Below, in pieces: positions 26,677 through 35,558 of a stretch of DNA of 62,210 nt (position 1 is the first letter of the stretch; the number at the start of each line of letters is the position of its first letter). Both the position numbers and the translations under genes were made by a program. The stretch spans positions 1-62,210 of the forward strand of contig JAJRBZ010000059.1 in the NCBI GenBank assembly GCA_028679185.1, in the 5' to 3' direction. The DNA comes from Methanoregula sp. GTDB lineage: Archaea; Halobacteriota; Methanomicrobia; Methanomicrobiales; Methanospirillaceae. The notes beneath the pieces were generated by a model that saw nothing but the letters and a program-made list of their open reading frames with translations, was not told the DNA's origin and did no database searches.

Positions 26677-26949
26677 TTAACTCACCAGCGGTTTTAAGAG
26701 TTTTTCGAGCGTCGCAGCATCAGTAACTCCTTCCATGGCCTGCACGACCTTCCCATCCTTTTCGATAATGAGGGTCGGAACAACACGGATACCGAATTTT
26801 TCAGCGAGGTCCATGTGCTGGTCAACATCAACCTTCTTTATATCGATTGTATCGCCCATTTTTTTTCCGAGTTCCTCTAAAATCGGTGTCTGCAGTCTGC
26901 ATGGACCACACCATGTCGCAAAAAAATCATATAAAACCGGTTTGCTCAT
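26677..26949 (-). CDS. Thioredoxin
   Basis: 90 residues with active site WCGPC at 13-17, the conserved cis-Pro segment VVPTL and a short C-terminal helix. It heads a four-gene minus-strand operon (thioredoxin, fno, glycosylase, aldolase). The direct junction with fno suggests a supply line from F420H2 to NADPH; the thioredoxin reductase that would complete it is not in the window. Confidence 0.93.
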   Translation of the reverse strand: MSKPVLYDFFATWCGPCRLQTPILEELGKKMGDTIDIKKVDVDQHMDLAEKFGIRVVPTLIIEKDGKVVQAMEGVTDAATLEKLLKPLVS

Positions 26950-27002
26950 TGAACATACCCGGAAGAATAGTCGATTAAAAAAATAGATAAAGGTATGGTA
27001 TT

Positions 27003-28472
27003 TTATTTGGAGAGCATTTGCATGATAATTTTACCATACGCAGGACGCGTGACAATTACACCAACAATTACACCAAGGATAGTGATAATCGCAAATCCCT
27101 TGAGTGTTGATAAGTCCATCAATGCAAGGGGAGCCATTGCAATCACAACAGTTGCTGCTGCGACAACAATAATACCCAGCGCCCGCGAGAGTCTCTTCAG
27201 ATAGAGATTTGGTGAAGGAACTTTTCCTTCGTGTAAAATCTCATCCGTTATTATGACCAGTTGATCTATCCCGGTTCCAAGGACCGCGATGAGACCGGCG
27301 ATTGTCGGCAGATCCATCTGGAACCTGATCAGAGCAATGAATCCTAGCAGGATGATAACTTCTGATGCATTAATCAAAACCATAGGGAGCACAATGCTCG
27401 GTTCACGATACCGGTAATAGATGACAAACCCGACCGCGATGAGCGCGAAGATCCCGGCAAGAATCACCATCATCTTGTAGTGCTCTCCAAGAGGTGCTGA
27501 TACACCTCCGGATCCTGCAATGGTGACATCAACGGGCAATGCTCCTGAGCGGAGATGAATTTCAAGATTGGTTGCCTGCTGGGTCCCGTACTTTCCGGTT
27601 CCGGTAGAAGCAAAGAGCTGACGGATATTCTCGCTCTGGAGTTTTCCTGCGAGATCTTCAGAAAGAGGTGCGGAATATACTGATTTGTTATCGAGAAGCA
27701 TGATAAGATTATGGTGTGCAGGGTCGGCGGTTGCGCCGTATTGAATCGCTGCAGTGCGGAATGCTTCAGCACCGCTTTCACTTAAGGTAAACCCTACACC
27801 CCATTTGTCGCTGCCCGCGGGCTCCTGGCTGGGTACCTGGACACTGGTGATGGTATCACCAGACAGGACATGCTCGGTCTGGTTTCCGGTTGTCTGGATA
27901 CGAATTTCGAACTTCCCCTGCTTTCCTACAATTTCCTGCGCCTGGTTCATATCCACACCAGCGAGTTCGACACGGATAAACCGGGCGACATTGTTTAAAC
28001 CGGTGAGAGTATTGACCTTTGCATCCTTGGTACCAAGCGTATTGATCTTATTTTCAAGGACACGCTTCACCGTGTCTGAAGTAGATTTTGATACACCTTG
28101 CTGGTATGAGGTAAGCTTCCCCAGCTCACTGGTAAAGATTGGTTCAAGTTCTTCCTGCGAATAGTATTTCCGGATTTCGAGATGATTGGGATTTGTGGAT
28201 TCCACTACAACTACTTCGGTATCTAGCTTCTTTGAGAGATTGCTGACAAATGCTTCAACCGGTTGATCGGTAGTAAATCCTACCACTTCAGCACGAAACT
28301 CAAGCTGGAGCCATGAACCCTGCTGGAGGTCAAGTCCGTACTGTAGATTGGTTGCAAGATGACCCTGATCATCAATATGCGGATATATTGCAATAACCGA
28401 CAGGACGATAAGTATGAGGAGCGTCGCAACCCTCCAGTCAGTAACAAGTGCTTTTAATTCCTTTGAGTTCAT
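27003..28472 (-). CDS. secD: Protein-export membrane protein SecD
   Basis: 489 residues from the ATG at 28472, preceded by GGGAGGTGG and overlapping the secF stop (ATGA); a start 27 nt upstream is rejected. One N-terminal transmembrane helix precedes a long external P1-type domain (about residues 40-310). Then five helices hold the conserved GSGGVSAPLG, AVLGTGIDQLVIITDE and the final membrane pair. SecD with SecF uses the proton gradient to pull proteins through SecYEG. The archaeal order secF then secD is kept. Confidence 0.95.
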   Translation of the reverse strand: MNSKELKALVTDWRVATLLILIVLSVIAIYPHIDDQGHLATNLQYGLDLQQGSWLQLEFRAEVVGFTTDQPVEAFVSNLSKKLDTEVVVVESTNPNHLEIRKYYSQEELEPIFTSELGKLTSYQQGVSKSTSDTVKRVLENKINTLGTKDAKVNTLTGLNNVARFIRVELAGVDMNQAQEIVGKQGKFEIRIQTTGNQTEHVLSGDTITSVQVPSQEPAGSDKWGVGFTLSESGAEAFRTAAIQYGATADPAHHNLIMLLDNKSVYSAPLSEDLAGKLQSENIRQLFASTGTGKYGTQQATNLEIHLRSGALPVDVTIAGSGGVSAPLGEHYKMMVILAGIFALIAVGFVIYYRYREPSIVLPMVLINASEVIILLGFIALIRFQMDLPTIAGLIAVLGTGIDQLVIITDEILHEGKVPSPNLYLKRLSRALGIIVVAAATVVIAMAPLALMDLSTLKGFAIITILGVIVGVIVTRPAYGKIIMQMLSK

Positions 28473-29320
28473 TTGCCACCTCCCTTCAGGACATACCATT
28501 TGAGTATGCCGACGTTCGTGAGCCAGGTGTTCATTACATCATATAGAAGCCCGATCAATAGCACAGCTGAAATCTCATAAATGATCTGGACAGCTCCGAA
28601 CCATGAAACAAGAAACATGGCCGCAACGGCAGCAAGGGTTGTTGTGGTCATGATAATGCCGGTATGGAATGCACCGGCAAGCTTTTCATTAAGCTTTCCC
28701 TGCCGTTTAAGAACCCTGTTGGTGAGCAGAATATCACTGTCAACCGAGTACCCAATCAACATAAGCAGTGCAGCAAGCGTGCCAAGCGATAGCGGAATCC
28801 CGACAATGTTCATTGTGGCGGCAGTCATGACCATGTCTGCAAATGCTGAAAGCACGACTGCTCCCGATGGCACGAAAGTCCGGAAGGATAAAAAAACCAC
28901 AATAGACATACCAATAAAGGAAAATATCATAGCAAGCACTGCCTGTGATTGCAGGGATTTTCCGAAGGTTTCCCCGATCTGATCAATCCGTGTATCAGGA
29001 TATTTCTGGTTGATTAATGATGTGAGTGACTTATATTTTGCATCATCCATCAATCCAAACTTCAAAAATTTTCCGTTGCCCATATCACTTACTTCAACGA
29101 GTGGATAACCGGTAAAATATGAAGTAATCTGTTCCTTGGTGTCGGTCGTAAAAATCGTCACTGCTGTCCCACCAGAGAAATCAATACCCGGTGTTACAGG
29201 CATCCCAGTTGAAACCATGTTCAAGGTGAGCAGTACAAGAGATACAGCCAGGAGGCCGAGAGGGATTATCACCAACTGTTTTGGCGAATATTTCTCAATG
29301 TTGTAGTTGACCAATCCCAT
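28469..29320 (-). CDS. secF: Protein-export membrane protein SecF
   Basis: 283 residues with an N-terminal helix, the GIDFSGGT motif just after it, a small periplasmic-type domain, and a C-terminal block of five helices including LIGYSVDSDILLTNRVL, the SecF signature. It is the first gene of the secF-secD operon, and its stop overlaps the secD ATG. Confidence 0.95.
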   Translation of the reverse strand: MGLVNYNIEKYSPKQLVIIPLGLLAVSLVLLTLNMVSTGMPVTPGIDFSGGTAVTIFTTDTKEQITSYFTGYPLVEVSDMGNGKFLKFGLMDDAKYKSLTSLINQKYPDTRIDQIGETFGKSLQSQAVLAMIFSFIGMSIVVFLSFRTFVPSGAVVLSAFADMVMTAATMNIVGIPLSLGTLAALLMLIGYSVDSDILLTNRVLKRQGKLNEKLAGAFHTGIIMTTTTLAAVAAMFLVSWFGAVQIIYEISAVLLIGLLYDVMNTWLTNVGILKWYVLKGGGK

Positions 29321-29344
29321 AGCATAATCATCTGTTTACGTACG

Positions 29345-29354
29345 ATTAAATAGT
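29345..29354 (-). promoter_or_regulatory. TATA box for secF
   Basis: The minus strand reads ACTATTTAAT, centred about 29 nt before the secF ATG, consistent with a nearly leaderless mRNA. Confidence 0.45.
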
Positions 29355-29490
29355 TACCAGAGGGTATTCAGGACTATTTTACTTTCATCGCCTGAAGATC
29401 GATAGTATCTGCAAACTTCGCAGAATAAAAGTGTTCCCTCATAAAACCATGAGAACTTCTTTTTAGGTCAAAATATAGCTCAAAACAAAA

Positions 29491-29500
29491 AAATATAAAT
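29491..29500 (+). promoter_or_regulatory. TATA box for the DUF2551-like gene
   Basis: AAATATAAAT preceded by an A-rich BRE-like tract lies about 29 nt before the ATG at 29525, a strong archaeal promoter and a leaderless start. Confidence 0.55.
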
Positions 29501-29524
29501 AGAGAGACCTTTGACAGTAAGTCT

Positions 29525-29836
29525 ATGAGATCTCCTTCAGAGATCAAACGAGTTGTTGAAGGACGATTGCGGTCATACCTTTCACGGGACAGGACTGGAA
29601 TCCGGCGCGAAGTACTCAGACTGTTTGTCAGGACCAAATCTCTCACCATAGCAGAACTCGTCGCTGAACTTCAGAAAAAGTTTGTAGTTACATTCCATGC
29701 AATTGCATCAATGGTAGGAATTATTGCCTCCCGCATCGGGATCCTCCGCGCAATCCGAAATGCCGGCGGTGTAAACAATTACGAGATAAAAGACAAATAT
29801 TTTGATATTGTGGTCAGGATTGTTGGGGTTAATTAA
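29525..29836 (+). CDS. Small winged-helix-like DUF2551-type protein
   Basis: 103 residues. Basic N-terminal helices (EIKRVVEGRLRSYLSRDRTGIR) are followed by LTIAELVAELQKKF and a helix-turn-helix-like FHAIASMVGIIASRIGILRA. This resembles the methanogen DUF2551 family and a winged-helix DNA-binding fold. There are no cysteines. Its role is unknown; the strong TATA box suggests good expression. The antisense open frame across it is ignored. Confidence 0.65.
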   Translation: MRSPSEIKRVVEGRLRSYLSRDRTGIRREVLRLFVRTKSLTIAELVAELQKKFVVTFHAIASMVGIIASRIGILRAIRNAGGVNNYEIKDKYFDIVVRIVGVN

Positions 29837-29890
29837 ACCCACTTTAGATCAAAATGGTTTTTACTGCCACATTCCTATTATTATAGCATC

Positions 29891-30175
29891 ATGCATACAA
29901 AAGAAAGCGCCCTCATAAACCAGGTGACCATTGTCCCGGAAGTGATCGATTATATCAATAAAAGGGACTGCGATTTTCGCATCTGCACTTCCTGTGGGGG
30001 ACCAATTCTCTTACCCCTCCGTATCAAACCCCCAAAAAAGACGGATTTGCTTATCAGAGCGGGGAACCATATGATCTATGTCTCTGCTCACCAGGCACGA
30101 TTCATCCACAGCATCAGGATGGATATGGTACCCTTTTTTGATGATGATGACCTTACCGGACCTGAAAGCGGATGA
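29891..30175 (+). CDS. Conserved-looking small protein with a CxxC pair, function unknown
   Basis: 94 residues with ICTSCGGPILLP in the middle (C52 and C55 in the count from the first Met) and a hydrophobic ISVSAHQA-like segment later (IYVSAHQARFIHSI). The single CxxC could be half of a zinc site in a dimer. It overlaps the archease gene by ATGA and so belongs to the archease-rtcB operon. I do not recognise a family. Confidence 0.6.
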   Translation: MHTKESALINQVTIVPEVIDYINKRDCDFRICTSCGGPILLPLRIKPPKKTDLLIRAGNHMIYVSAHQARFIHSIRMDMVPFFDDDDLTGPESG

Positions 30176-30579
30176 GTTTTGAAGAAATCTCCCATACTGC
30201 CGATGTGAAAATTCATGCTCGCGCCCCTACTCTTGAAGAACTGTTTGCTGAAACCTTAAAAGCCCTGATGCAGGTAATGTACGGGACAACGTCTCAGGGG
30301 GAAATAAAAAGGGAGATCCGGATTGAATCCGGTGATATTGAATCGCTCCTTATAGACTTTCTTTCGGAGGTGCTTTTCATATCAGAAGTGGAGAGTCTTG
30401 TTTTTTCAGAGGCATCTCTTAGAATTAATGGTTTATCCCTGATCGCAGAACTTAAAGGTGAGCCGTTTGATCCTGCACGCCATTCGGGTGGTTCTGAAGT
30501 GAAAGGAATATCCTATTCAGGACTTGCAATAACCCATGATGCGAATGGATATATGCTGGATATTATATTTGATGTCTGA
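30172..30579 (+). CDS. Archease, RtcB ligase activator
   Basis: 135 residues of the archease family: SHTADVKIHARAPTLEELFAE at the N-terminus, ESLLIDFLSEVLFI, and the end YMLDIIFDV carrying the metal-binding acidic residues. Archease speeds up guanylylation and turnover of RtcB, which lies 24 nt downstream, so the pair works together in tRNA splicing and RNA repair. Confidence 0.93.
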   Translation: MSFEEISHTADVKIHARAPTLEELFAETLKALMQVMYGTTSQGEIKREIRIESGDIESLLIDFLSEVLFISEVESLVFSEASLRINGLSLIAELKGEPFDPARHSGGSEVKGISYSGLAITHDANGYMLDIIFDV

Positions 30580-30603
30580 GACTACTGGCAAAATGGTGGA
30601 CGG

Positions 30604-32037
30604 ATGCTTGAAGGAATAAACAGAATCGGGGTAAATGAATGGGAAGTACCTGTTGGATATACCCCGGGTATGCGTGTCCCGGGCAGGTTCTTCCTCTCTG
30701 AATCATTATGCAGGACTCTCGAACCGGGTGCTGTACAGCAGCTCGCCAATGTTGCAACCCTGCCGGGAATTTTGAAAAATGCACTTGCAATGCCGGATAT
30801 TCATTGGGGCTATGGATTTCCCATTGGAGGTGTTGCTGCATTTTCTGTTGACGAAGGTGTAATATCTCCCGGCGGTGTTGGTTTTGATATTAATTGCGGA
30901 GTGCGGTTAATTTCAACTCCGCTCCTGCACAAGGATGTTGCCGGTCGTCGCGACCTTATTGATGAACTTTTCAGTTCAGTTCCCACCGGTGTCGGTGCGA
31001 AAAGCGCACAGAAGGTCTCTTTACAGTCTCTTGATGGTATGATGGTGAAAGGTGCCCAATGGGCGGTTAATGCCGGCTATGGTCTTGAACGCGACCTCGT
31101 ACGATGTGAGGAAGGGGGATTCATGAAAGATGCGGACGTTCGCGCCATTTCAGGAAAGGCAAAACAACGTGGAATACCCCAGGGAGGAACGCTTGGATCA
31201 GGTAATCATTTTCTTGAAGTCCAGGTCGTACAAGAAATTTTTGACCCAAATACCGCAAAAGCGTTTGGGCTCACCCTTGGGCAGATCTGCTGTATGATCC
31301 ACTGCGGATCCAGAGGACTTGGACATCAGGTGTGCACCGATCACTTAAAAACTCTCGAAGGGGCGACAAAGAAATATCGTATCACGATTCCCGATCGACA
31401 ACTTGCCTGTGCACCGATAACCTCACCAGAAGGGATTGCATATTTCGGTGCAATGGCTGCCTCAGCAAACTTCGCGTGGGCAAACCGTCAGATCATTACC
31501 CATGCTACGCGACAGGTACTGGCAAAGATGTTCAGGATTGATTATGAAGAAATGCCACTCATCTATGATGTCGCGCATAACGTAGCTAAGATGGAGGAGC
31601 ATGCTATTGGAGGGATGCGCGTGAAAGTATGTATACATCGAAAAGGTGCAACCCGGGCATTCGGGCCAGGATCACGCGATCTTCCATCCGATCTAACTTC
31701 TATAGGGCAACCGGTAATCATCCCGGGCAGCATGGGAACATCATCGTATGTTTTACTCGGTACACAGCATGCCATGGATATAACATTTGGGAGCACCTGC
31801 CATGGTGCAGGCAGAATAATGAGTCGTACCCAGGCAAAAAAGAAATTGAGTGGCAGGGAAATCACACAAAATCTGCTAAGAAAAGGAATTATCGTCCGCG
31901 CACATAGAGAAAATGCAATCGCCGACGAAGCTCCTGAAGTTTATAAACCCAGCGATGAAGTGGTAAATGTTGTCCACGATCTGGGGATATCAAAGATTGT
32001 TGCACGCCTCTCACCACTTGGGGTGATCAAGGGATGA
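30604..32037 (+). CDS. rtcB: RNA-splicing ligase RtcB
   Basis: 477 residues without an intein. Motifs include MPDIHWGYGFPIGG, the metal site GVGFDINCGVRLI with its Cys, GTLGSGNHFLEVQ, and HCGSRGLGHQV; the active-site His that takes GMP is in the SxCHGAGR-like segment FGSTCHGAGRIMSR. RtcB joins 2',3'-cyclic phosphate and 5'-OH RNA ends, as after tRNA intron cleavage. It overlaps the next gene by ATGA. Confidence 0.96.
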   Translation: MLEGINRIGVNEWEVPVGYTPGMRVPGRFFLSESLCRTLEPGAVQQLANVATLPGILKNALAMPDIHWGYGFPIGGVAAFSVDEGVISPGGVGFDINCGVRLISTPLLHKDVAGRRDLIDELFSSVPTGVGAKSAQKVSLQSLDGMMVKGAQWAVNAGYGLERDLVRCEEGGFMKDADVRAISGKAKQRGIPQGGTLGSGNHFLEVQVVQEIFDPNTAKAFGLTLGQICCMIHCGSRGLGHQVCTDHLKTLEGATKKYRITIPDRQLACAPITSPEGIAYFGAMAASANFAWANRQIITHATRQVLAKMFRIDYEEMPLIYDVAHNVAKMEEHAIGGMRVKVCIHRKGATRAFGPGSRDLPSDLTSIGQPVIIPGSMGTSSYVLLGTQHAMDITFGSTCHGAGRIMSRTQAKKKLSGREITQNLLRKGIIVRAHRENAIADEAPEVYKPSDEVVNVVHDLGISKIVARLSPLGVIKG

Positions 32038-32609
32038 GCTGTCGTGCAGGATTTATCTGGCATACAAAACAGCACTTCAACAGATACATCGAAGAATGTG
32101 GCATAGCCTGTGAACTTGTCACCCCGCATATGCTTGCAGCTCCATTTTACCATGGCTTATTTAATTGTATGATAATTCCCACAGGTTTTGCAAATCCTGC
32201 TTATTCAAACCTGTTGCCGGCACTCCGCGCGGCCTCACACAGAATTGAACAATTTGTTGAAAATGGCGGGAATCTTCTCATCTTCGGTGCAGCTGTTGAT
32301 AAACCAGACTCCTATGACTGGCTTCCGTTTCCGGTAACCTATCGGCATGAGTACCAACAACGAAGGATTGAATGCATTTCAGGGTCCGATACCGAAACGA
32401 TCATTGACGATTATGATCCGTCGTGCATAGAATGCGATGGTTCATTTCCATCACACGAAGGGGTGTGTGCAGGAATTGCTGATTCTGCCGATGTAATTAT
32501 TAAAAAGCAGATTGGAAAGGGGAAAATTATTATCACAAGCATCCATGAATTTCCGTCAAGGAATTTTTTGAAAAAGTTTTGTAGTGAAGGAAAAGAAAGC
32601 AGATTCTAG
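32034..32609 (+). CDS. Unknown protein, possibly class I glutamine amidotransferase-like fold
   Basis: 191 residues starting in the rtcB stop. It has an alternating beta/alpha pattern: MIIPTGFANPAY, HRIEQFVENGGNLLIFGAA and GKGKIIITSIHEFPS look like strands and turns of a flavodoxin/GATase-like fold. No catalytic Cys-His-Glu triad is evident, so this is only a fold guess. Genetic linkage to archease and rtcB suggests an RNA-repair accessory role, which is inference. Confidence 0.6.
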   Translation: MSCRAGFIWHTKQHFNRYIEECGIACELVTPHMLAAPFYHGLFNCMIIPTGFANPAYSNLLPALRAASHRIEQFVENGGNLLIFGAAVDKPDSYDWLPFPVTYRHEYQQRRIECISGSDTETIIDDYDPSCIECDGSFPSHEGVCAGIADSADVIIKKQIGKGKIIITSIHEFPSRNFLKKFCSEGKESRF

Positions 32610-32802
32610 CAGAAATTGGTATATTCATAGAATTTTTTTTTAGATCTGGAAGAAAAGGTGGTCCATCTTACCTGATCAGAATTCTTAAAGGACCCAACCC
32701 GTCCTGTCATAACTAATCCAAGCCTAATTTTAAGAGTCAGTTTCCTGATACCTTCGGGAGAAACTGGTCGTTTGTAATTTTTTTAATTGGAAGTTTTGAA
32801 GG

Positions 32803-32812
32803 TTTATTATAT
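32803..32812 (+). promoter_or_regulatory. TATA box for aglB
   Basis: TTTATTATAT is centred about 29 nt before the aglB ATG, giving a leaderless or nearly leaderless transcript. The 226 bases from 32610 to 32835 hold nothing else I can support. Confidence 0.45.
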
Positions 32813-32835
32813 TGTGAATTTATTACTATCTAGTA

Positions 32836-35511
32836 ATGGATTTACCCGGCCTTAAAAAACACCAGTCATACATTGTTATTGCAGTTCTCCTCTTTTTTAT
32901 AGGACTTGCCTTAGTTCTGAGGTTAATTCCCGCATTATTCATTCATGATCCCGGGTTTTTGCTTATTTTTGACACGGATTCATGGTATACCATGCGTCAG
33001 ATTGAAGTGATGGTAAAGGATTTCCCGGTTTACAACTGGTTTGATCCAATGACCGCTTATCCAACGGGGAAGGTAATTGACTGGGGGCCACTTTACCCCG
33101 GTATTGCTGCGATAGTATGCCTGATCACAGGTGCAACAACACGCACCGGAATTATTTTTGCATCTGGCTGGGTATCCCCACTCATCGCCGTGATTATGGT
33201 TCCGCTGATGTTTCAACTGGGAAAAACTGTGTGGAACTGGAAAGCGGGAATTATCAGCGCAGCAATGATTTCTGTCGTTTCAATCCAATATTTTTCAGTT
33301 TCATCGTATGGGTGGGCAGATCATCATATCGCAGAGGTTCTTTTCAGCACGCTCTTTTTTCTCTCCTATATATTTACCTTAAAGCACATGGAAAGGCACC
33401 CGGTTGATTTTAAAATGGGAAATACTCTTCATTTTCCACTTTTCCTCTCATCCATTACAGGCGTAATTTTTTTCCTCGCGCTCCTTTCTTCTACGACAGT
33501 CGTTCTATCGCTTTTGGTTATTGCACTATATACTCTGATTCAAAATATCCAGAATAATTTTATTAATCGCGATTCTGACAATCTTTTTTTAGTAAATATT
33601 GTGATGTTATCAATCGTTTCAATTCTTTTCTTCCTCTTTGGTTTCAAACGTGAAGGGATATCATTGACCGGTTACTCGATTGGAATTGTGTATGTTCATT
33701 TTGCACTAATCGCTGAAACTGTAGTGCTTTTTATCCTTTCATCAGTATTCCGCGGAAAAAAAATACTCTACTTAACAGGCCTTGCTGCACTCTTTGCAGG
33801 AGCGATTATACTGGATCAGATCAACGGGCAATTTCACATGTTAACCCAGCAGGTGCTAACATTGTTCAGCGGCACCTCAGTATATTCCGTGGGTGTCGTA
33901 GAGACCCTTCCCTGGACACTTTCCGGCGCATGGGAAAATTTTAACTTTGCCCTTATTCTGATGGCAGGAGGACTGATAATTCTTGGATACCATGTCGTGA
34001 AAACAAGACACAATGAAAATATATTCATTCTGGTATGGTCTGTCATTATGCTCCTTCTTACAATCCAGTACCAGCGCTTTCAGTACTATTTCACGGTTAA
34101 TCTCGTTCTACTTGCGGCAATATGTATCGCTGAGCCTTTCGAGTGGAGAAAAGACAAAATTATCAATTATATCTGCGGAATATTTTTTAAAGTATCAAAA
34201 TTCCCGGTATCAAACGCTGGAACAGATAGTGATAATCCCATAAAAAATTTCCCCTCAGCAAAACGGGATGCCAGGAAAACCAGTAAAAGATCGCTCAAAT
34301 CAAAAACAAACCATATCTCATCGGCAAAGAGCATTATTGTAATTTCTGTGCTTTTACTCACTGTGGGATTCTTTGCGATTTCCATCTCACAGGCTATTTC
34401 ATATGGTGTAAATACACCGCACCATGAAATTTCTCCTGACTGGATAGAGTCACTCAACTGGTTAAAAACAAACACGCCTGAAACAGGAATTGATTATTTC
34501 AAGTCGTATGATGTACATGGTTTTTCATACCCTGATGAATCATATGGAATTTTGGCCGTTTGGGATGCGGGTCACTGGATCACATTCTTTGCACACCGAA
34601 TTCCCATTTCCAATCCTTTTCAGGATAACCTTGGAGGCAGCTCGGGCACAGCCGCGTATTTCCTGAGTCAGAACGAATCAGAGGCTGAAGATATCCTTCA
34701 CTCATTGAATGGGAAATATGTAATTACAAATTCAGACATGGCAGTTGATACATTCACAAACCTGATACCGTGGCCAAGTGGTTCTGTAGACATTTCTCCC
34801 TTTATCAAATGGTTTATGGTACCGGATACATCAAATCCTTCCAGGTTACAAAAGGTTCACCTTTACGATGCCCCGTATTTCCAAACGATGGTCGCCCGCC
34901 TCCACAATTTTGACGGTTCGATGCAAACTCCCAAAACCTCGAACTATGTCCAGTATATCATCCGTCAGGTACCATCAGCTGGCGAGATTTCAGGAGATGT
35001 CAAGGGATATGCCCGGGTTATTACGAACGAACAGGAACTGGATACATCACGGATTTATAATGATACGCAGATTGTAAAAGAGAGTAAAGATCTTATACCG
35101 GGGCGTTATGCAAACCTGTTCTCCCATCTACCAAACCAGCCCGTACTGTCGATACCAGCGCTGAAGCATTACCGACTCATCCATGAATCACCGAATAACG
35201 CATCCGTAAAAGTATTTCCGGAATCAGATACAATCACGCTTCCGGGTATCAAATACATTAAAATATTCGAATATGTCAGAGGGGCACATATTCACGGTGA
35301 GGGCATCATCGAGTTACCACTCGTAACAAATACCGGCCGAACATTTGTGTACCGACAGGAAAGTGAGAACGGGGAATTTACCGTCCCCTACTCAACATCC
35401 GGGAATCCATATGAGGTTCAGGCAACTGGACTTTACCATATTATTGGTACATCACGGTACATATCGGTTACAGAAAAAGATGTAACGGAGGCAAATCTGG
35501 TCGTTGGGTAA
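32836..35511 (+). CDS. aglB: Oligosaccharyltransferase AglB (Stt3)
   Basis: 891 residues. The N-terminal half has about 13 transmembrane helices, with the first-loop metal motif DTD at 46-48 (IFDTDSWYTMRQ), as in GT66 enzymes. The soluble half begins near residue 545. The WWDYG motif, which reads the sequon, appears as VWDAGHWI (about 572-579), so the first Trp and the Tyr differ. The enzyme moves a glycan from dolichyl phosphate/pyrophosphate to Asn of secreted proteins. It stands at the left edge of the glycan island but is transcribed alone. Confidence 0.92.
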   Translation: MDLPGLKKHQSYIVIAVLLFFIGLALVLRLIPALFIHDPGFLLIFDTDSWYTMRQIEVMVKDFPVYNWFDPMTAYPTGKVIDWGPLYPGIAAIVCLITGATTRTGIIFASGWVSPLIAVIMVPLMFQLGKTVWNWKAGIISAAMISVVSIQYFSVSSYGWADHHIAEVLFSTLFFLSYIFTLKHMERHPVDFKMGNTLHFPLFLSSITGVIFFLALLSSTTVVLSLLVIALYTLIQNIQNNFINRDSDNLFLVNIVMLSIVSILFFLFGFKREGISLTGYSIGIVYVHFALIAETVVLFILSSVFRGKKILYLTGLAALFAGAIILDQINGQFHMLTQQVLTLFSGTSVYSVGVVETLPWTLSGAWENFNFALILMAGGLIILGYHVVKTRHNENIFILVWSVIMLLLTIQYQRFQYYFTVNLVLLAAICIAEPFEWRKDKIINYICGIFFKVSKFPVSNAGTDSDNPIKNFPSAKRDARKTSKRSLKSKTNHISSAKSIIVISVLLLTVGFFAISISQAISYGVNTPHHEISPDWIESLNWLKTNTPETGIDYFKSYDVHGFSYPDESYGILAVWDAGHWITFFAHRIPISNPFQDNLGGSSGTAAYFLSQNESEAEDILHSLNGKYVITNSDMAVDTFTNLIPWPSGSVDISPFIKWFMVPDTSNPSRLQKVHLYDAPYFQTMVARLHNFDGSMQTPKTSNYVQYIIRQVPSAGEISGDVKGYARVITNEQELDTSRIYNDTQIVKESKDLIPGRYANLFSHLPNQPVLSIPALKHYRLIHESPNNASVKVFPESDTITLPGIKYIKIFEYVRGAHIHGEGIIELPLVTNTGRTFVYRQESENGEFTVPYSTSGNPYEVQATGLYHIIGTSRYISVTEKDVTEANLVVG

Positions 35512-35558
35512 AGAAACAGGAGATTGAATTAAAGGGATAGTCTGAATCATAGATCCTG

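Noticed and set aside
29374-29649. 91-codon minus-strand frame
   Set aside because: Overlaps the promoter and start of the better supported DUF2551-like gene.
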